This document shows positions 38,269-47,091 of a DNA stretch of 64,000 bases, one piece after another. Origin of the DNA: Streptomyces prunicolor NBRC 13075 (GTDB lineage Bacteria > Actinomycetota > Actinomycetes > Streptomycetales > Streptomycetaceae); NCBI RefSeq assembly GCF_000367365.1, contig NZ_BARF01000060.1, positions 1-64,000 of the forward strand. Direction: 5' to 3'. Every line of letters begins with the position of its first letter. Positions within the stretch are counted from its first letter, which is position 1. The position numbers and the translations under genes were made by a program. The notes beneath the pieces were generated by a model. The model was not told the origin of the DNA. It worked only from the letters and a program-made list of their open reading frames with translations, and did not search any database.

Positions 38269-39894
38269 TCAGAGGGGCTCGACTCCGAGTACTTTCTGCA
38301 ACAACCACTGTTGCGCGTCGCTGAGTTCGTCCCAGTCACGCTGCTGTTGCATCAGCCAGGTGTCCAGTTCCTCGCTCTCACTACCCGGAGTCCTTGGGGT
38401 GGCGAGAGAGTAAGACTGCACCCCCGTCAGATCGCTGCCGATACGGCGTTGCGCCTGAGCGCGGCGGAAACACCGCTGCCACTGTACAGAGGACCACTTC
38501 GGGCTCCAGTCCGGTGCGATCTCCTGCGGTTGCTCGTTCGTGTAGCTGACGGAGAACGGGTGGAAGTCCGCCCAGGACAGGGGTGCGCCACTGCCCTTGC
38601 CCGTTTCCCAGAAGTCCTGGAGACGTTTGATGATGAAGGTACCCGCATGTGTCGAACCCAGGGTTCGTGTGAAAGAGGCGGCCAGAGTGGTGAGCAGCTC
38701 CGCTGCCCGCTGAGGCTTGCCGGCTGCCCCGACGCATTGGGCCTGATAACCGCGGGCTTCCAGGGAGTCAGGGTGTTCTCTTCCCAACACCCGATCGAAA
38801 TCAGGGATCAGAGCCGTGTACAGCTCCACTGCCCGGTCCGGATTGCCGGACGCGGCTATGTCAAGGGCCTGACGCTTTCGCGCGGTGAGCACCGTAACGT
38901 CGTCTGCGCCAGCTGCGCTTATGAGGCTCGGGATCAAGCATTCATACAGCCATGCTGCTTCGGCCGCGTGCCCTGCCTCTCCGAGCCAGTAGGCGTGCTG
39001 GTGGCGGATGGCGAACGTCTCGGCCCCTTCGCCGTGCATGAGAGTCATGTCCTGGACCAGGCCGGCGTACAGAGTCGCGGCCTTCAGCGGCTTTTTACCG
39101 GTCTGGCCGACGTGCTGGGCATGATTGCTCCGACCGATCAGGACGTTCTTTCCACCCCATCCCTGGATTGGGAACCACGTGCGGATGTCCTCGGCTATCT
39201 GAAGAGCCATCGCCCCGTCGTCAGGCTCGGACTGCAGGATCCACTCGATGTCATGTCGCGGCAGCATGTCTGCAGGCACGCCTCGGACACCGGCCAGCAA
39301 CTGAGCGAGGTTCTCAGTGCGAGTGGTCCAGGCCACATTTCGGAGCCACTTGTCGGGACTGTTGTAGCGGGCAGAAAGCACGCCTATCACCCGGTCATCG
39401 TGGACACGGCGGACCGGCGCTCCACTCATGCCGGGAAGAGCAGCTCCGCTCTCGACTCGGCCCAGGCTGACCGTGCCGTCACGGAGAACGTTGCCTGCGC
39501 ACGTGCCGTACGCGTCAAGGAACCGGTACTCATGCCTGTCGTCGACCTTCGGTGTCCCGGTAATCACGATGGGAGTGCCGGGCGATTGCGTGTCGGTGGG
39601 AAGCCATCCGGACACTGTGGCGGGCAGTTCCCTGTGGGAACGGATCACGGCCAGGTCGTGGTCCATGTCAAATGTCTCCACGACCCCGTCAAAGGCGTCA
39701 CCCCCCACGAGCGGTTCAATGCATATCTGTGCCCCGGCCACCCCCGCCTTCAGATGGTTGAGGACATGCCACGCGGTTACAAGCCAACCGGGTGCGACTT
39801 GGAAACACGTCCCGAAGGGCACTCCGTGGAGATCTAAGATCCGCCCGAGGTATCCCGGTACCGGCGCCGGACCGGTTACCTCCGCCCTTCTCAT
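38269..39894 (-). CDS. trypsin-like serine protease with C-terminal TPR repeats
   Basis: A 541-residue cytoplasmic protein. The N-terminal trypsin-like domain has a complete triad: His43 (LVTAWHVL), Asp80 (DHDLAVI), Ser157 (GMSGAPV). Helical TPR-type repeats follow (about residues 270-430: ATLYAGLVQDM, AWLYECLIPSL, AVELYTALIPDF, with HPDSLEARGY). There is no signal peptide. Trypsin-TPR proteins beside Trypco1 proteins were described computationally as predicted conflict systems, in which repeats sense invasion and the protease activates an effector. The ATG at 39894 overlaps the stop of the Trypco1 gene by ATGA, so the two are coupled. Confidence 0.88.
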   Translation of the reverse strand: MRRAEVTGPAPVPGYLGRILDLHGVPFGTCFQVAPGWLVTAWHVLNHLKAGVAGAQICIEPLVGGDAFDGVVETFDMDHDLAVIRSHRELPATVSGWLPTDTQSPGTPIVITGTPKVDDRHEYRFLDAYGTCAGNVLRDGTVSLGRVESGAALPGMSGAPVRRVHDDRVIGVLSARYNSPDKWLRNVAWTTRTENLAQLLAGVRGVPADMLPRHDIEWILQSEPDDGAMALQIAEDIRTWFPIQGWGGKNVLIGRSNHAQHVGQTGKKPLKAATLYAGLVQDMTLMHGEGAETFAIRHQHAYWLGEAGHAAEAAWLYECLIPSLISAAGADDVTVLTARKRQALDIAASGNPDRAVELYTALIPDFDRVLGREHPDSLEARGYQAQCVGAAGKPQRAAELLTTLAASFTRTLGSTHAGTFIIKRLQDFWETGKGSGAPLSWADFHPFSVSYTNEQPQEIAPDWSPKWSSVQWQRCFRRAQAQRRIGSDLTGVQSYSLATPRTPGSESEELDTWLMQQQRDWDELSDAQQWLLQKVLGVEPL

Positions 39895-40271
39895 GCAGCT
39901 GCCGATGCAGTCGGCTCCGAGCATGCACCCTGACTGCTGGACGGAGTGGGAGTGCGGTTGTACGTGAGCTTCACCCGCAGGGTGGCCTCACTGGTCGACC
40001 CCGCCACGATGAGACTTCCTTCTGCGCTGAACCGCAGTCCAAATTCCACCTCCAGTGCATCCGGCCGGGCTGCGCGTCGACCGGTTTCTTCGATCATCCT
40101 CGCTGTGGACGTTGCTACCTCCACGATGGCCGTCTGCGCTCGGTTGAAGGCATCCTGCACCCTCTGCGTCGCATCACCGATCCGCGAGAGCTCCTCTGTG
40201 CCACTGACTTGAGCTGTTTCCACCAACAACTCCGCCTCACCAACCCGAACAGCGATCGTTCTAGCTGTCAT
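39891..40271 (-). CDS. Trypco1 (trypsin-co-occurring domain 1) protein
   Basis: A 126-residue protein: short beta strands (TIAVRVGEAELLVE), a long helix (GDATQRVQDAFNRAQ...), then the hallmark PDALEVEFGLRF, SLIVAGSTSEATLRVKLTY. This is the Trypco1 layout, known to occur next to trypsin-like proteases in bacterial conflict operons; its role is unknown. Its start at 40271 lies within 11 bases of the run-on end of an IS4 transposase, so the original promoter may have been displaced and the operon may now be read from the IS. Confidence 0.85.
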   Translation of the reverse strand: MTARTIAVRVGEAELLVETAQVSGTEELSRIGDATQRVQDAFNRAQTAIVEVATSTARMIEETGRRAARPDALEVEFGLRFSAEGSLIVAGSTSEATLRVKLTYNRTPTPSSSQGACSEPTASAAA

Positions 40272-41837
40272 ACGAAACTCCAATCCCAGTGCTGACCTCG
40301 CTAGTGACTTCGCGGGGTGGAGCACGGTTGCCATTCCAGGACGGCGCTCGGTTGCATGTGAGGGCGCCTGTTGATCCGTGCACCACCTGCCCTCGCGACA
40401 TGGCTCGATCCGCCCTCGATGTGATGGGCAGGGAGAACGGGATGCCGCAGTCGCTGAAGCCGTCGCTTGCGCGCGTCTCGACGCGATTCATTGCACCGGC
40501 TGGCCTAGCTACCTTCCATCGCTTCATCCTTGGAAAGGTGCCACTCAAAACGTGTTTGACCTTGCGGGTGCTGACCCGTTGCCGCCGGCGCGGGAGCAGG
40601 CCGGCCAGAATCCGGATACCGACCGTGCCGAGGAGAGCGTCCCGGTCGGTGTCCGGGGTGATGATGCCGTTGGCTTGGATCACCTGGTTGCGGGCGGTGT
40701 GTAGCGCGATGCTGAAACTGCAGCGGTCCGGGTCGGTGCCGGGGAGGGACTCGGCGGCGTCGACCATCACGGTGCGTAGAGCCTGGTAGAGCGTGAGCAG
40801 GGACCACATCTCCTGCTCGATGCCTGCCAGGTCGCCCGAGCGCAGATTGCGCCCGTTCATGATCGTGTGGCGGAGTGCGTAGTACCCGGATTCGTGTTCC
40901 CACCGCTGGTGATAGAGACCCACCAGCGCGGTGGCGGGGTAACAGCGGGCGTCGGTCAGGGTCGTGACCAGTCGGTAGGACCCGGTGAAGGACGTGCCGT
41001 CCGCGCAGGCCACGGCAATCTGGACGTCGATGATCCGCACTTTCACGGTGCCGATCACCGACAGATAGGACCCGTCAGCGAGGAGGGTGAGGACCGGTGT
41101 GCGTCGGTTGCTGCGGAGCCGGCCCAACACCTGAGCGCCGGTGTTGGTGACCTGCGCGAGGAAGGCATTGCTGTCGAATCCTTTGTCCCACAGCACCAGC
41201 ATGTCCGGCCGCAGCAGATGTAGCAGCCGGCCCGCGTAGCTTGTCTCGCCCTCGGCGGTGGGACCGAACACCGCGCCGACCACAGCCCGGGTGCCGGTCT
41301 CGACCAAAGTCATCAACTCCAGTGTCGGATAGCCATGATGCGAAGTCCTGCCCAGCCAGGCCCGGTTCCGCCCGGAGTCGGGGACCCTAAGCGAACTGCA
41401 GCCGTCGAACGACACCGTCCGGTACGAACCGAAACGCACTCCGGGCGTCGTCGGCCGAGCCAGCAACCCGGCCAGCACCTCGAACAACGCCCGCACCGGC
41501 GTGCTGCCGATCCGCCGGCGCAGGTCACGCAACGCCTTCGCCGACGGACAGACCACCGGCATCCCGGACAGACCCGCGGTCAGCTTGTCCCAGGCGAGGC
41601 GATAGCCGACCTCGGGGAACAGGCACATCGCCAGCAAGAAGTAGACCCCGGCCCGCGACGGGAGATCACGCAACCGCTGCTGCACCGTCCCCGTCTCCGC
41701 AGGGACCGCGTCCACCAGCTCAAAGGGCACGACGGCGGTCAGTTCCCCAGATGCCCGAGAGCGAACCGGCCCGCGGCCACGGTGACCGTTCGGGTGATGG
41801 CCGTCAGCGCAGACGGCAGGACACAATGACGGGGCAA
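40261..41837 (-). pseudogene. IS4-family transposase, frameshifted
   Basis: The N-terminal IS4 domain and DDE core are visible (SFDGCSSLRVPDSG, then DMLVLWDKGFDSNAF, then YHQRWEHESGYYALR near the last Glu). From TTG 41837, with GAAGGAG upstream, the first 29 residues (LTAITRTVTVAAGRFALGHLG) lie in a different frame from the rest. One base is missing in a C run at 41745-41748. The other end also runs on through unrelated sequence to 40261, into the Trypco1 start. So the element is inactive as it stands unless a programmed shift occurs. Clear terminal repeats were not found. Confidence 0.8.
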
Positions 41838-42026
41838 CGGAGCTCCTTCGGGACAAGCTGTCTTGGTCGACTGCCTGTACCAACGAGCTCCGTTGCTCTG
41901 TGTCGGGAATCCTTCAACTCACTTGCGTGACCTGCGAAAACGCTAACTACCCGGCCTTGGGCTTTTGCCCCTATTTATGGACATCTCTTGAAGATCGGTC
42001 GCGGGGTCCGAGGAGGAAGTGTCCAG

Positions 42027-42280
42027 GTGGGTGCCGCCCGGTATCCGAAGGAGTTCAAGGGGAACGCGGTCGCGCTGGTGTTGTTCAGCGGCCGGTCGGT
42101 GGGCTCGGTCACCAAGGAGCTCGGGGGAAACATCGAATCGCTGCGGCAATGGGTCCGCAGGGCCCGGCCCGCGACCATCGGCGGGGACGGTGACGCGGTG
42201 ACACCGGTCGAGCGGGAGGGGCTGAAGCGGCTGCCGAGGCATGAGCTGGAGAAGGAAATCCTGCGGAATGGCGCACATGT
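42027..42280 (+). pseudogene. IS3-family OrfA remnant
   Basis: From GTG 42027 (GAGGAGGAA upstream) the frame reads ARYPKEFKGNAVALVLFSGRSVGSVTKEL...NIESLRQWVRRA. That is the helix-turn-helix of an IS3 OrfA transposase. The leucine-zipper end (ELEKEILRNG) is cut short and no OrfB follows. It is a fragment left between the IS4 element and the caspase operon. Confidence 0.75.
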
Positions 42281-42391
42281 TCGCATTTCCGAAATTCCGC
42301 TTATCGGTTCCAAACTGGCCGGCTCTTTTCGGTCAATACTGTGCCAACCTGACGGTCTATATGTGGACAAGGGCGGCGAGGGGGACGACCA

Positions 42392-43276
42392 ATGTTCGCG
42401 GCAGACACCAATCCGCTGCCGGGCTGGCGCGGGGGCGACGGGAACGCCGCCTATCTCGACAAGACCTTGAAGTTCGGGGAGATCGAGACACAGCTCAACG
42501 AGAGTACGCATTTCGGATTCCTGGTGGGGCTGGTGCTCCAGGGGCTTCTGACCGCATTCCTGTTTTACATGGTGTGCTCGGTGATCGGCCTGTTCCTGCT
42601 AGTCGTCGCGGGCATCGTGGGTCTGCTCTGGTTCGTGGTGTCTGGTTTCCTGTCGGTAGCGCTCTTCTGGGTCGTCCTGCTCTTCGCCCGGGTACCTGAA
42701 CCGATCGCCGAGTGGCGGGTATTGCTCGCCGAGCGGTACGGCCGCCGGGAGAGCGTCTATCACGGCATCCGGCAGGTGCTGCACACCCGCGGCTACCCTG
42801 TGCGGGTGGAGGAGCAGGAAGGACGGATGATCCTCAGGGAGAACACCTACTCCGTCTACATCTCCGTCTTCGCCTACGGCAGCAGCCTGTACCTCGGCTG
42901 GATGATGTGGCGTTCGCGCCGGGGGTACCAGTTCATCGGGCAGTACCTCCGCGACATGATGCAGGGCATCCAGGGCCGTAACCAGGTCGAGTGGCAGATG
43001 CTGCGCAGTGAACGCGCCCGCGCCCTGCGCGAGGCCGCCCACATCGCGTGCCGGGAGGGACTGGCCGTGGCACTCTCCGACACCACCCCGCTCGTCCCGC
43101 CCGCCCAGCTCACCGGGCCACAGCCTTCGTACGGCAGTGGCATCCCCGGTCCGGTGCAGGGAGGCTACGGCGTGCCGGGCACCGGGATGCCCGCCGCCGT
43201 ACCGCAGATGCCGGCCACCCCGCCCCAGATGCCGTACGGCGGTGGCACTCAGGGCGGACCGGGCTGGCAGGGGTGA
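42392..43276 (+). CDS. membrane protein, first gene of the EACC1-caspase operon
   Basis: A 294-residue protein I do not recognise. Residues about 42-66 and 68-98 are two long hydrophobic segments (FGFLVGLVLQGLLTAFLFY, then a Leu/Val/Trp-rich stretch), and a third weaker one lies near 155-172. A cytoplasmic-type helical region (GRNQVEWQMLRSERARALREAA) and a Pro/Gly/Gln-rich tail (about 230-294) complete it. The tail resembles disordered interaction tails. The ATG at 42392 follows GAGGGGG. Its stop overlaps the next gene's GTG by GTGA. It may anchor the system at the membrane. Confidence 0.78.
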   Translation: MFAADTNPLPGWRGGDGNAAYLDKTLKFGEIETQLNESTHFGFLVGLVLQGLLTAFLFYMVCSVIGLFLLVVAGIVGLLWFVVSGFLSVALFWVVLLFARVPEPIAEWRVLLAERYGRRESVYHGIRQVLHTRGYPVRVEEQEGRMILRENTYSVYISVFAYGSSLYLGWMMWRSRRGYQFIGQYLRDMMQGIQGRNQVEWQMLRSERARALREAAHIACREGLAVALSDTTPLVPPAQLTGPQPSYGSGIPGPVQGGYGVPGTGMPAAVPQMPATPPQMPYGGGTQGGPGWQG

Positions 43277-44499
43277 CCATGGCCCCGGACGGCTTCCTCG
43301 ACCTGGCCGGACCGGAGGTGGCCTGGTGCGTCACCGGGGTCCGGCTGGAACCGGACCCCACCCTCGCCCGGGGCTCCGGGGCTCTGGGCCTGCCCGCCGA
43401 GGAACACCGCCGCCGCGCCGTCCAGTTGGAGCGGGCCTGGCTCACCGAGGCCTGGGCCCCGGACGGCCGCTGCTGGGAACTGCGGTACGGCCCCAGCGGG
43501 CGCGGCGACGGCCGGCTCGGGTGCGTGCTGCTGGCGCGTGCGGCCGGGCCCACGTCCCAGGCGGCCCGCGCCGGGGCGCACCTGCTGCGCGAGCAACTCG
43601 GCAGACTGCCCGGCTCGGTCCGGCTCGTCCCGCTGGACGCCGGGCAGCTCATGGACGCCCTGCGGCCTTGGGAACCGGCCGGGATGGTGGAGATCCGGCC
43701 CCGGGTGCACTGGAGCGCAATCCCGCGCAAGGACGCGGCCTTCCCGTACGGCCTGTACGTGGACGCGCTCACGGCCGAGCCGGTCGCCTGGGAACCGCTG
43801 TGGACCGAACTCACCCGGATCGACGGCCGGTTCAGCCTCGGCGTACGGCTCGAACCGCTGATGTGGCGGCAGCAGGACACGGCGATGGTGGAACGGCTCC
43901 TCGTCGAGTACACGGCGCTGGGACGGCCCGGCCGGTTCAACCCGGCCACAGGGTGGCAGGAGGCGGCCGTGCCCTTCGCGGAGGAGGCCGCGGTCCGCTA
44001 CGCGCGGCTTCGGCAGGTGGTGGACACCGGCCCCGCATACCGGCTGCGGACCGCCCTGGCCTGCGCGGATCCGGCCGCGCTGGCGTCCGTCGCGCAGGCC
44101 GCACAGGTGCTGGCCGCCGCGGTCGGCGGGGCGGGCGGGGCCGGGGCGGCCGTCGTCCGGCCGGTCCGGGATCCGGGCGAACACCAGGCCGCCTGGCGGG
44201 CGTTCGCCCATCTGCACGACGAGTGGCTGCCCCAGGTGCGGCAGCAGGAGTTCCCGTACGGCCTGGGCGACTTCGAGCGGATGCTGGTCGACCGGGTCAT
44301 GGTCACCGAGGCGTCGGCCGCGTTCCGGCTGCCCGCCGAGACAGGTGGTCATCTGCCCCTGTTCTCCGTCTTCGCCGCCGGCCCGCGGGGCGGCACTCCG
44401 ACTCGCCCCGCAGGGCCGCCCCCGTCCTCCGCCGGGCTGCCGCTGCCGCCGCCCGGATTCGGCGGGCCGCCCGAGCCTCGGCAAGGAAGGACCCCGTGA
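43273..44499 (+). CDS. unknown 408-residue protein of the EACC1-caspase operon
   Basis: An unrecognised soluble protein: mixed alpha/beta, with WELRYGPSGRGDGRLGCVLLARAAG, DAAFPYGLYVDAL and RRQQ-type helices, and a Pro-rich C-terminal tail (about 375-408). The way repeated strands alternate with helices in residues 50-220 is loosely like the N-terminal barrel regions of HerA/VirB4-type proteins. No Walker motif exists, so I do not assign that. GTG at 43273 is set by the GTGA overlap with the preceding gene; its own stop overlaps the EACC1 start the same way. Likely a core or adaptor part of the system. Confidence 0.75.
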   Translation: MTMAPDGFLDLAGPEVAWCVTGVRLEPDPTLARGSGALGLPAEEHRRRAVQLERAWLTEAWAPDGRCWELRYGPSGRGDGRLGCVLLARAAGPTSQAARAGAHLLREQLGRLPGSVRLVPLDAGQLMDALRPWEPAGMVEIRPRVHWSAIPRKDAAFPYGLYVDALTAEPVAWEPLWTELTRIDGRFSLGVRLEPLMWRQQDTAMVERLLVEYTALGRPGRFNPATGWQEAAVPFAEEAAVRYARLRQVVDTGPAYRLRTALACADPAALASVAQAAQVLAAAVGGAGGAGAAVVRPVRDPGEHQAAWRAFAHLHDEWLPQVRQQEFPYGLGDFERMLVDRVMVTEASAAFRLPAETGGHLPLFSVFAAGPRGGTPTRPAGPPPSSAGLPLPPPGFGGPPEPRQGRTP

Positions 44500-44975
44500 T
44501 CCACCTCGCCCTCACCTTCGACGAAACCCCGGAAGCGGCGAGCGAGCTGCACCGGTCGCTCGCCGCGTGGTTGCGCAGGGACGAACGGCTGCGCCGGTCC
44601 ACCCGGCTGGTTGAGGAACCCCCACCGCCCGGTGCGCTCGGCGGTCTCGCCACCGCGGTCGAACTGGTCACCGCCGCGGGGCCGGTGCTCAGCGCGGCCG
44701 TCGGAGCCTTCGGCTACTGGCTGGGCCAGCGGATGACCGGCCACCCCATCAGCTTTGCGGTCACCCTCGCGGACGGCACCTCGCGGTCCTTCACGGCCGA
44801 CCGGCGCGATCGGGAGCTGGTGCTCGTGGAGTTGGAGCGGTTTGTGAGGCGCGAGCAGGCGGGGCAGGCCGAAGCCGGGACCGGACCGACACCGGATCCG
44901 GATTCCGGTGTCGGTCCGGGTGCTGAGCCCGGTCCCGGCTCCGCCCCCGGCCCTGCGTCCCCCACCATCTCGTGA
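44496..44975 (+). CDS. EACC1 (effector-associated constant component 1) protein
   Basis: A 159-residue protein. An N-terminal alpha/beta part (LTFDETPEAASELHRSLAAWL) is followed by a Gly/Ala-rich hydrophobic helix (ELVTAAGPVLSAAVGAFGYWLG), a short beta unit (ISFAVTLADGTSRSF) and a charged helix. The Pro/Gly tail is disordered. This pattern is that of EACC1, a predicted constant partner of variable effectors (caspases, trypsins, TIRs) in bacterial conflict operons. GTG at 44496 overlaps the preceding stop and has AAGGAAGG upstream. The next gene, a caspase-like protease, overlaps its end by GTGA. Confidence 0.85.
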   Translation: MIHLALTFDETPEAASELHRSLAAWLRRDERLRRSTRLVEEPPPPGALGGLATAVELVTAAGPVLSAAVGAFGYWLGQRMTGHPISFAVTLADGTSRSFTADRRDRELVLVELERFVRREQAGQAEAGTGPTPDPDSGVGPGAEPGPGSAPGPASPTIS

Positions 44976-46126
44976 CCCCGCCCCCCGCCTTCCGGCCCGC
45001 CTCCGAGAACGCGCTCGCCGTGCTCGTCGGTACCGCCACCCACGTCCACCCGAGCGAGCTGCCCGCCGTGCCGCAGGCCGCCCGGAGCGTGCTGGCGCTG
45101 CATGACGCGCTTGCTGCCCCGCGGGGGAGCTTCGGGTACCCCGCGGGGCTCCGTACGGTCGTCGACCCGCGTGACGCCGACAAGGTCGTCGATGCCTTGG
45201 TCCGGCCCCGGGACGACGCTCCTCCGGACCGGCGGGAGCCGGATCTCCTGCTCTTCTACTACGCCGGACACGGCTTCGCCGACGCCGATGAGCGGCAGCT
45301 GCGCCTCGCGCTGCCCGCGACCCTCTCCACCCGGCGCGGCGACGGCCCCTCGCTGCCCATCCGTGAGGTCTTCGCGGCGATGACCGCGAGCGGTGCCCGG
45401 CAGTGCGTCGCTGTGCTCGACTGCTGTTTCGCCGGGCTGGCCCTGCACGCACCGGAAGCCGCCCGGATGCATCTGCTGACCGCCGCGGGCGAGGGCTACC
45501 AGGCGGGCTTCCTCGACGGCCGCCCCGACCTCCCGACCGCGTTCACCGGCAGTCTGCTGGACCTCCTGCACGCCGGCGTTCCCGATGAAGGCCGCCACCT
45601 GCGCCTGGGCACCCTCTACCGACGGCTCGCCGTCATCCTGCCCGCGTCCGACCCGACCCGTCCCGACCCTACCCAGCGGATCGTTGACGACAGCGCAGAC
45701 CTCGCCCTCGCCGTGAACCCCGCGCACGGCACCGCCCACACCCGCACCGGCTTGTGCTGCCGCCGTGACTTCGCCCTGCTGGCTCGGAAGGCGGGCCGCC
45801 GCGCCGCTGACTTCGACGACCGGAGCCGGGCCGCGAGACACCTGACCCAGGCCGTCCATGAAGTATGGGCACTGACCGCCGACGCGACGGCAGCCCTGGG
45901 CAGGACCGACCCCGACACCCTCTACTACCGGGAGCTTCTGGGCGTCCTGCTCGGCGAGTCCGGCGACTCGGAGTCCGCGCGGGCGGTACTCACGGAACTC
46001 GCCACCGACCTTGAGGCCGAACCCGACCACGTGGAGCGCCTCGAGTCGGTACGAGCGCGCCTGGCCCGTCGGATCACTGAGGAGCCTTCTAATCCAGGGG
46101 GACGAGACCGTCTCTCGGTGGAATGA
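44972..46126 (+). CDS. caspase-like (C14) protease effector
   Basis: A 384-residue protein. Residues about 10-250 are a caspase/metacaspase fold: FYYAGHG with the catalytic His100, and VLDCCFAGL with Asp150 and the likely nucleophile Cys152. AVLVGTATHVHP forms the first strand and PSLPIREVF the S1-side loop region. Residues about 280-370 are helical, TPR-like (AVHEVWALTADATAAL, YYRELLGVLLGESGD). Family relatives cut cytosolic proteins or gasdermins after activation, giving abortive infection; no gasdermin gene is seen here. Last gene of the GTGA-coupled four-gene operon. Confidence 0.9.
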   Translation: MTPPPAFRPASENALAVLVGTATHVHPSELPAVPQAARSVLALHDALAAPRGSFGYPAGLRTVVDPRDADKVVDALVRPRDDAPPDRREPDLLLFYYAGHGFADADERQLRLALPATLSTRRGDGPSLPIREVFAAMTASGARQCVAVLDCCFAGLALHAPEAARMHLLTAAGEGYQAGFLDGRPDLPTAFTGSLLDLLHAGVPDEGRHLRLGTLYRRLAVILPASDPTRPDPTQRIVDDSADLALAVNPAHGTAHTRTGLCCRRDFALLARKAGRRAADFDDRSRAARHLTQAVHEVWALTADATAALGRTDPDTLYYRELLGVLLGESGDSESARAVLTELATDLEAEPDHVERLESVRARLARRITEEPSNPGGRDRLSVE

Positions 46127-46256
46127 GAATCGGCGCACAGCATGCTCTCAACTCACCGCCCAGGCAGGCATCTTGAGTGTCGTTGAACACCCCAGGCCAC
46201 AGCTGAACACGCCGGAACAGCCTTCCATGAGGAACCGGCGCGGAAGATCGATTGGT

Positions 46257-46400
46257 TGTGCGTAGCCGCCCAGACGCCGGAAAGGTAAGCAGGGACAAGG
46301 CGCCCATTACCTTCCTTGTAGAGCCCGGTTCGGGCAACTGGTCCGACTGGTACCGCGTCGCTGTGCCTCAGGCGAGCAGGCATGCGTGGAGCATCTGAAG
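46257..46400 (+). pseudogene. C-terminal remnant of a HigB/Gp49-like toxin
   Basis: The frame ending at 46400 reads ITFLVEPGSGNWSDWYRVAVPQA, which resembles the last part of phage-Gp49/RelE-type toxins (...DKAGRWSDWYRDAIP). Upstream there is no continuous frame with the rest of the toxin, so only the end survives. It sits 25 bases before an XRE antitoxin-like gene, the order expected for higBA. Confidence 0.45.
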
Positions 46401-46425
46401 CGAATCGATGGAGAAGACGGGCGCG

Positions 46426-46764
46426 ATGACTGATCACCTCAAGGACCCGCAGGTCGTCTCCTGGGGAGACCTGGCCGAGGATTTCGCTTTCACCGATACC
46501 GAAAAGGACCAGATCCAGAAGGGGGCGCAGGCGATGGTCCTGGCCTCCCGTGTGCACCGCCTCGCCGAGTTGCGGAAGCGGCAGCACACCACACAGGTCC
46601 AGGTCGCCGAAGCCGTGGGCGTCACCCAGCCTCGCGTCTCGCGCATCGAGAAGGGGCAACTGGAGCGCAGCGAGGTCGAGACCCTCGCCGCCTACGTCAA
46701 GGCGCTCGGCGGCAAGCTGAAGATCGTCGCTGACTTCGGCGATGAGAGCTACGCCCTCGGCTGA
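46426..46764 (+). CDS. XRE-family HigA-like antitoxin
   Basis: A 112-residue protein: N-terminal DPQVVSWGDLAEDFAFTD, then a helix-turn-helix (LAELRKRQHTTQVQVAEAVGVTQPRVSRIEKGQ), then a short end (TLAAYVKALGGKLKIVADFG). This is the standard HigA/antitoxin layout. GGAGAAG 9 bases upstream sets ATG 46426. The toxin before it is a fragment, so this antitoxin is probably an orphan. It could still repress its own promoter or act against a related toxin. Confidence 0.82.
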   Translation: MTDHLKDPQVVSWGDLAEDFAFTDTEKDQIQKGAQAMVLASRVHRLAELRKRQHTTQVQVAEAVGVTQPRVSRIEKGQLERSEVETLAAYVKALGGKLKIVADFGDESYALG

Positions 46765-47091
46765 CCCGATCGACAGACTGAGGTCCAGGATCATGCGCAG
46801 CCCGGCAGACGAACTCGTCAGGGACGATGCTCCACCTGGGACGAGGGGGAGCATCGTCTCGTCGGTAAGGAAATCCGCCGCGCATGGTTTCGAGACCCTC
46901 TCCCCAACTGGGGAGAGGGTCTTTGAACCAGGTGCGCGTGTCCATCGGGGGACGCGTTCTGGACGATGGTTGGACACAAGGATCGGGAAAGACCGACAAG
47001 GGTTGAGAAGGAGCGAGGCGCCAACCCTCACCTGACCTGGTAAAACAGCCAAGATTGGCATTGATCGACAAGGGTCGCCAAGATCCTCAAA
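46765..47091. terminator. two strong hairpins at the island right end
   Basis: The first is GACGATGCTCC/GGAGCATCGTC (46823-46833 with 46848-46858). The second, 46894-46921, pairs GACCCTCTCCCC with GGGGAGAGGGTC around an AACT loop and is followed by TTT. The second is a probable terminator for the antitoxin transcript. No gene is seen from 46925 to the att repeat. Confidence 0.75.

Noticed and set aside
35878-40290. CTGGGATTGGAGT and its reverse complement (35878 and 40278) as ends of one element
   Set aside because: A 13-bp match is expected by chance in 64 kb, and the flanks show no further similarity.
40261-42280. A complete active transposon carrying the caspase operon
   Set aside because: The IS4 transposase is frameshifted, the IS3 piece is a fragment, and no terminal repeats frame the operon.
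43273-44499. HerA/VirB4-like ATPase
   Set aside because: Loose N-terminal similarity only; no Walker A or B motif anywhere in the protein.
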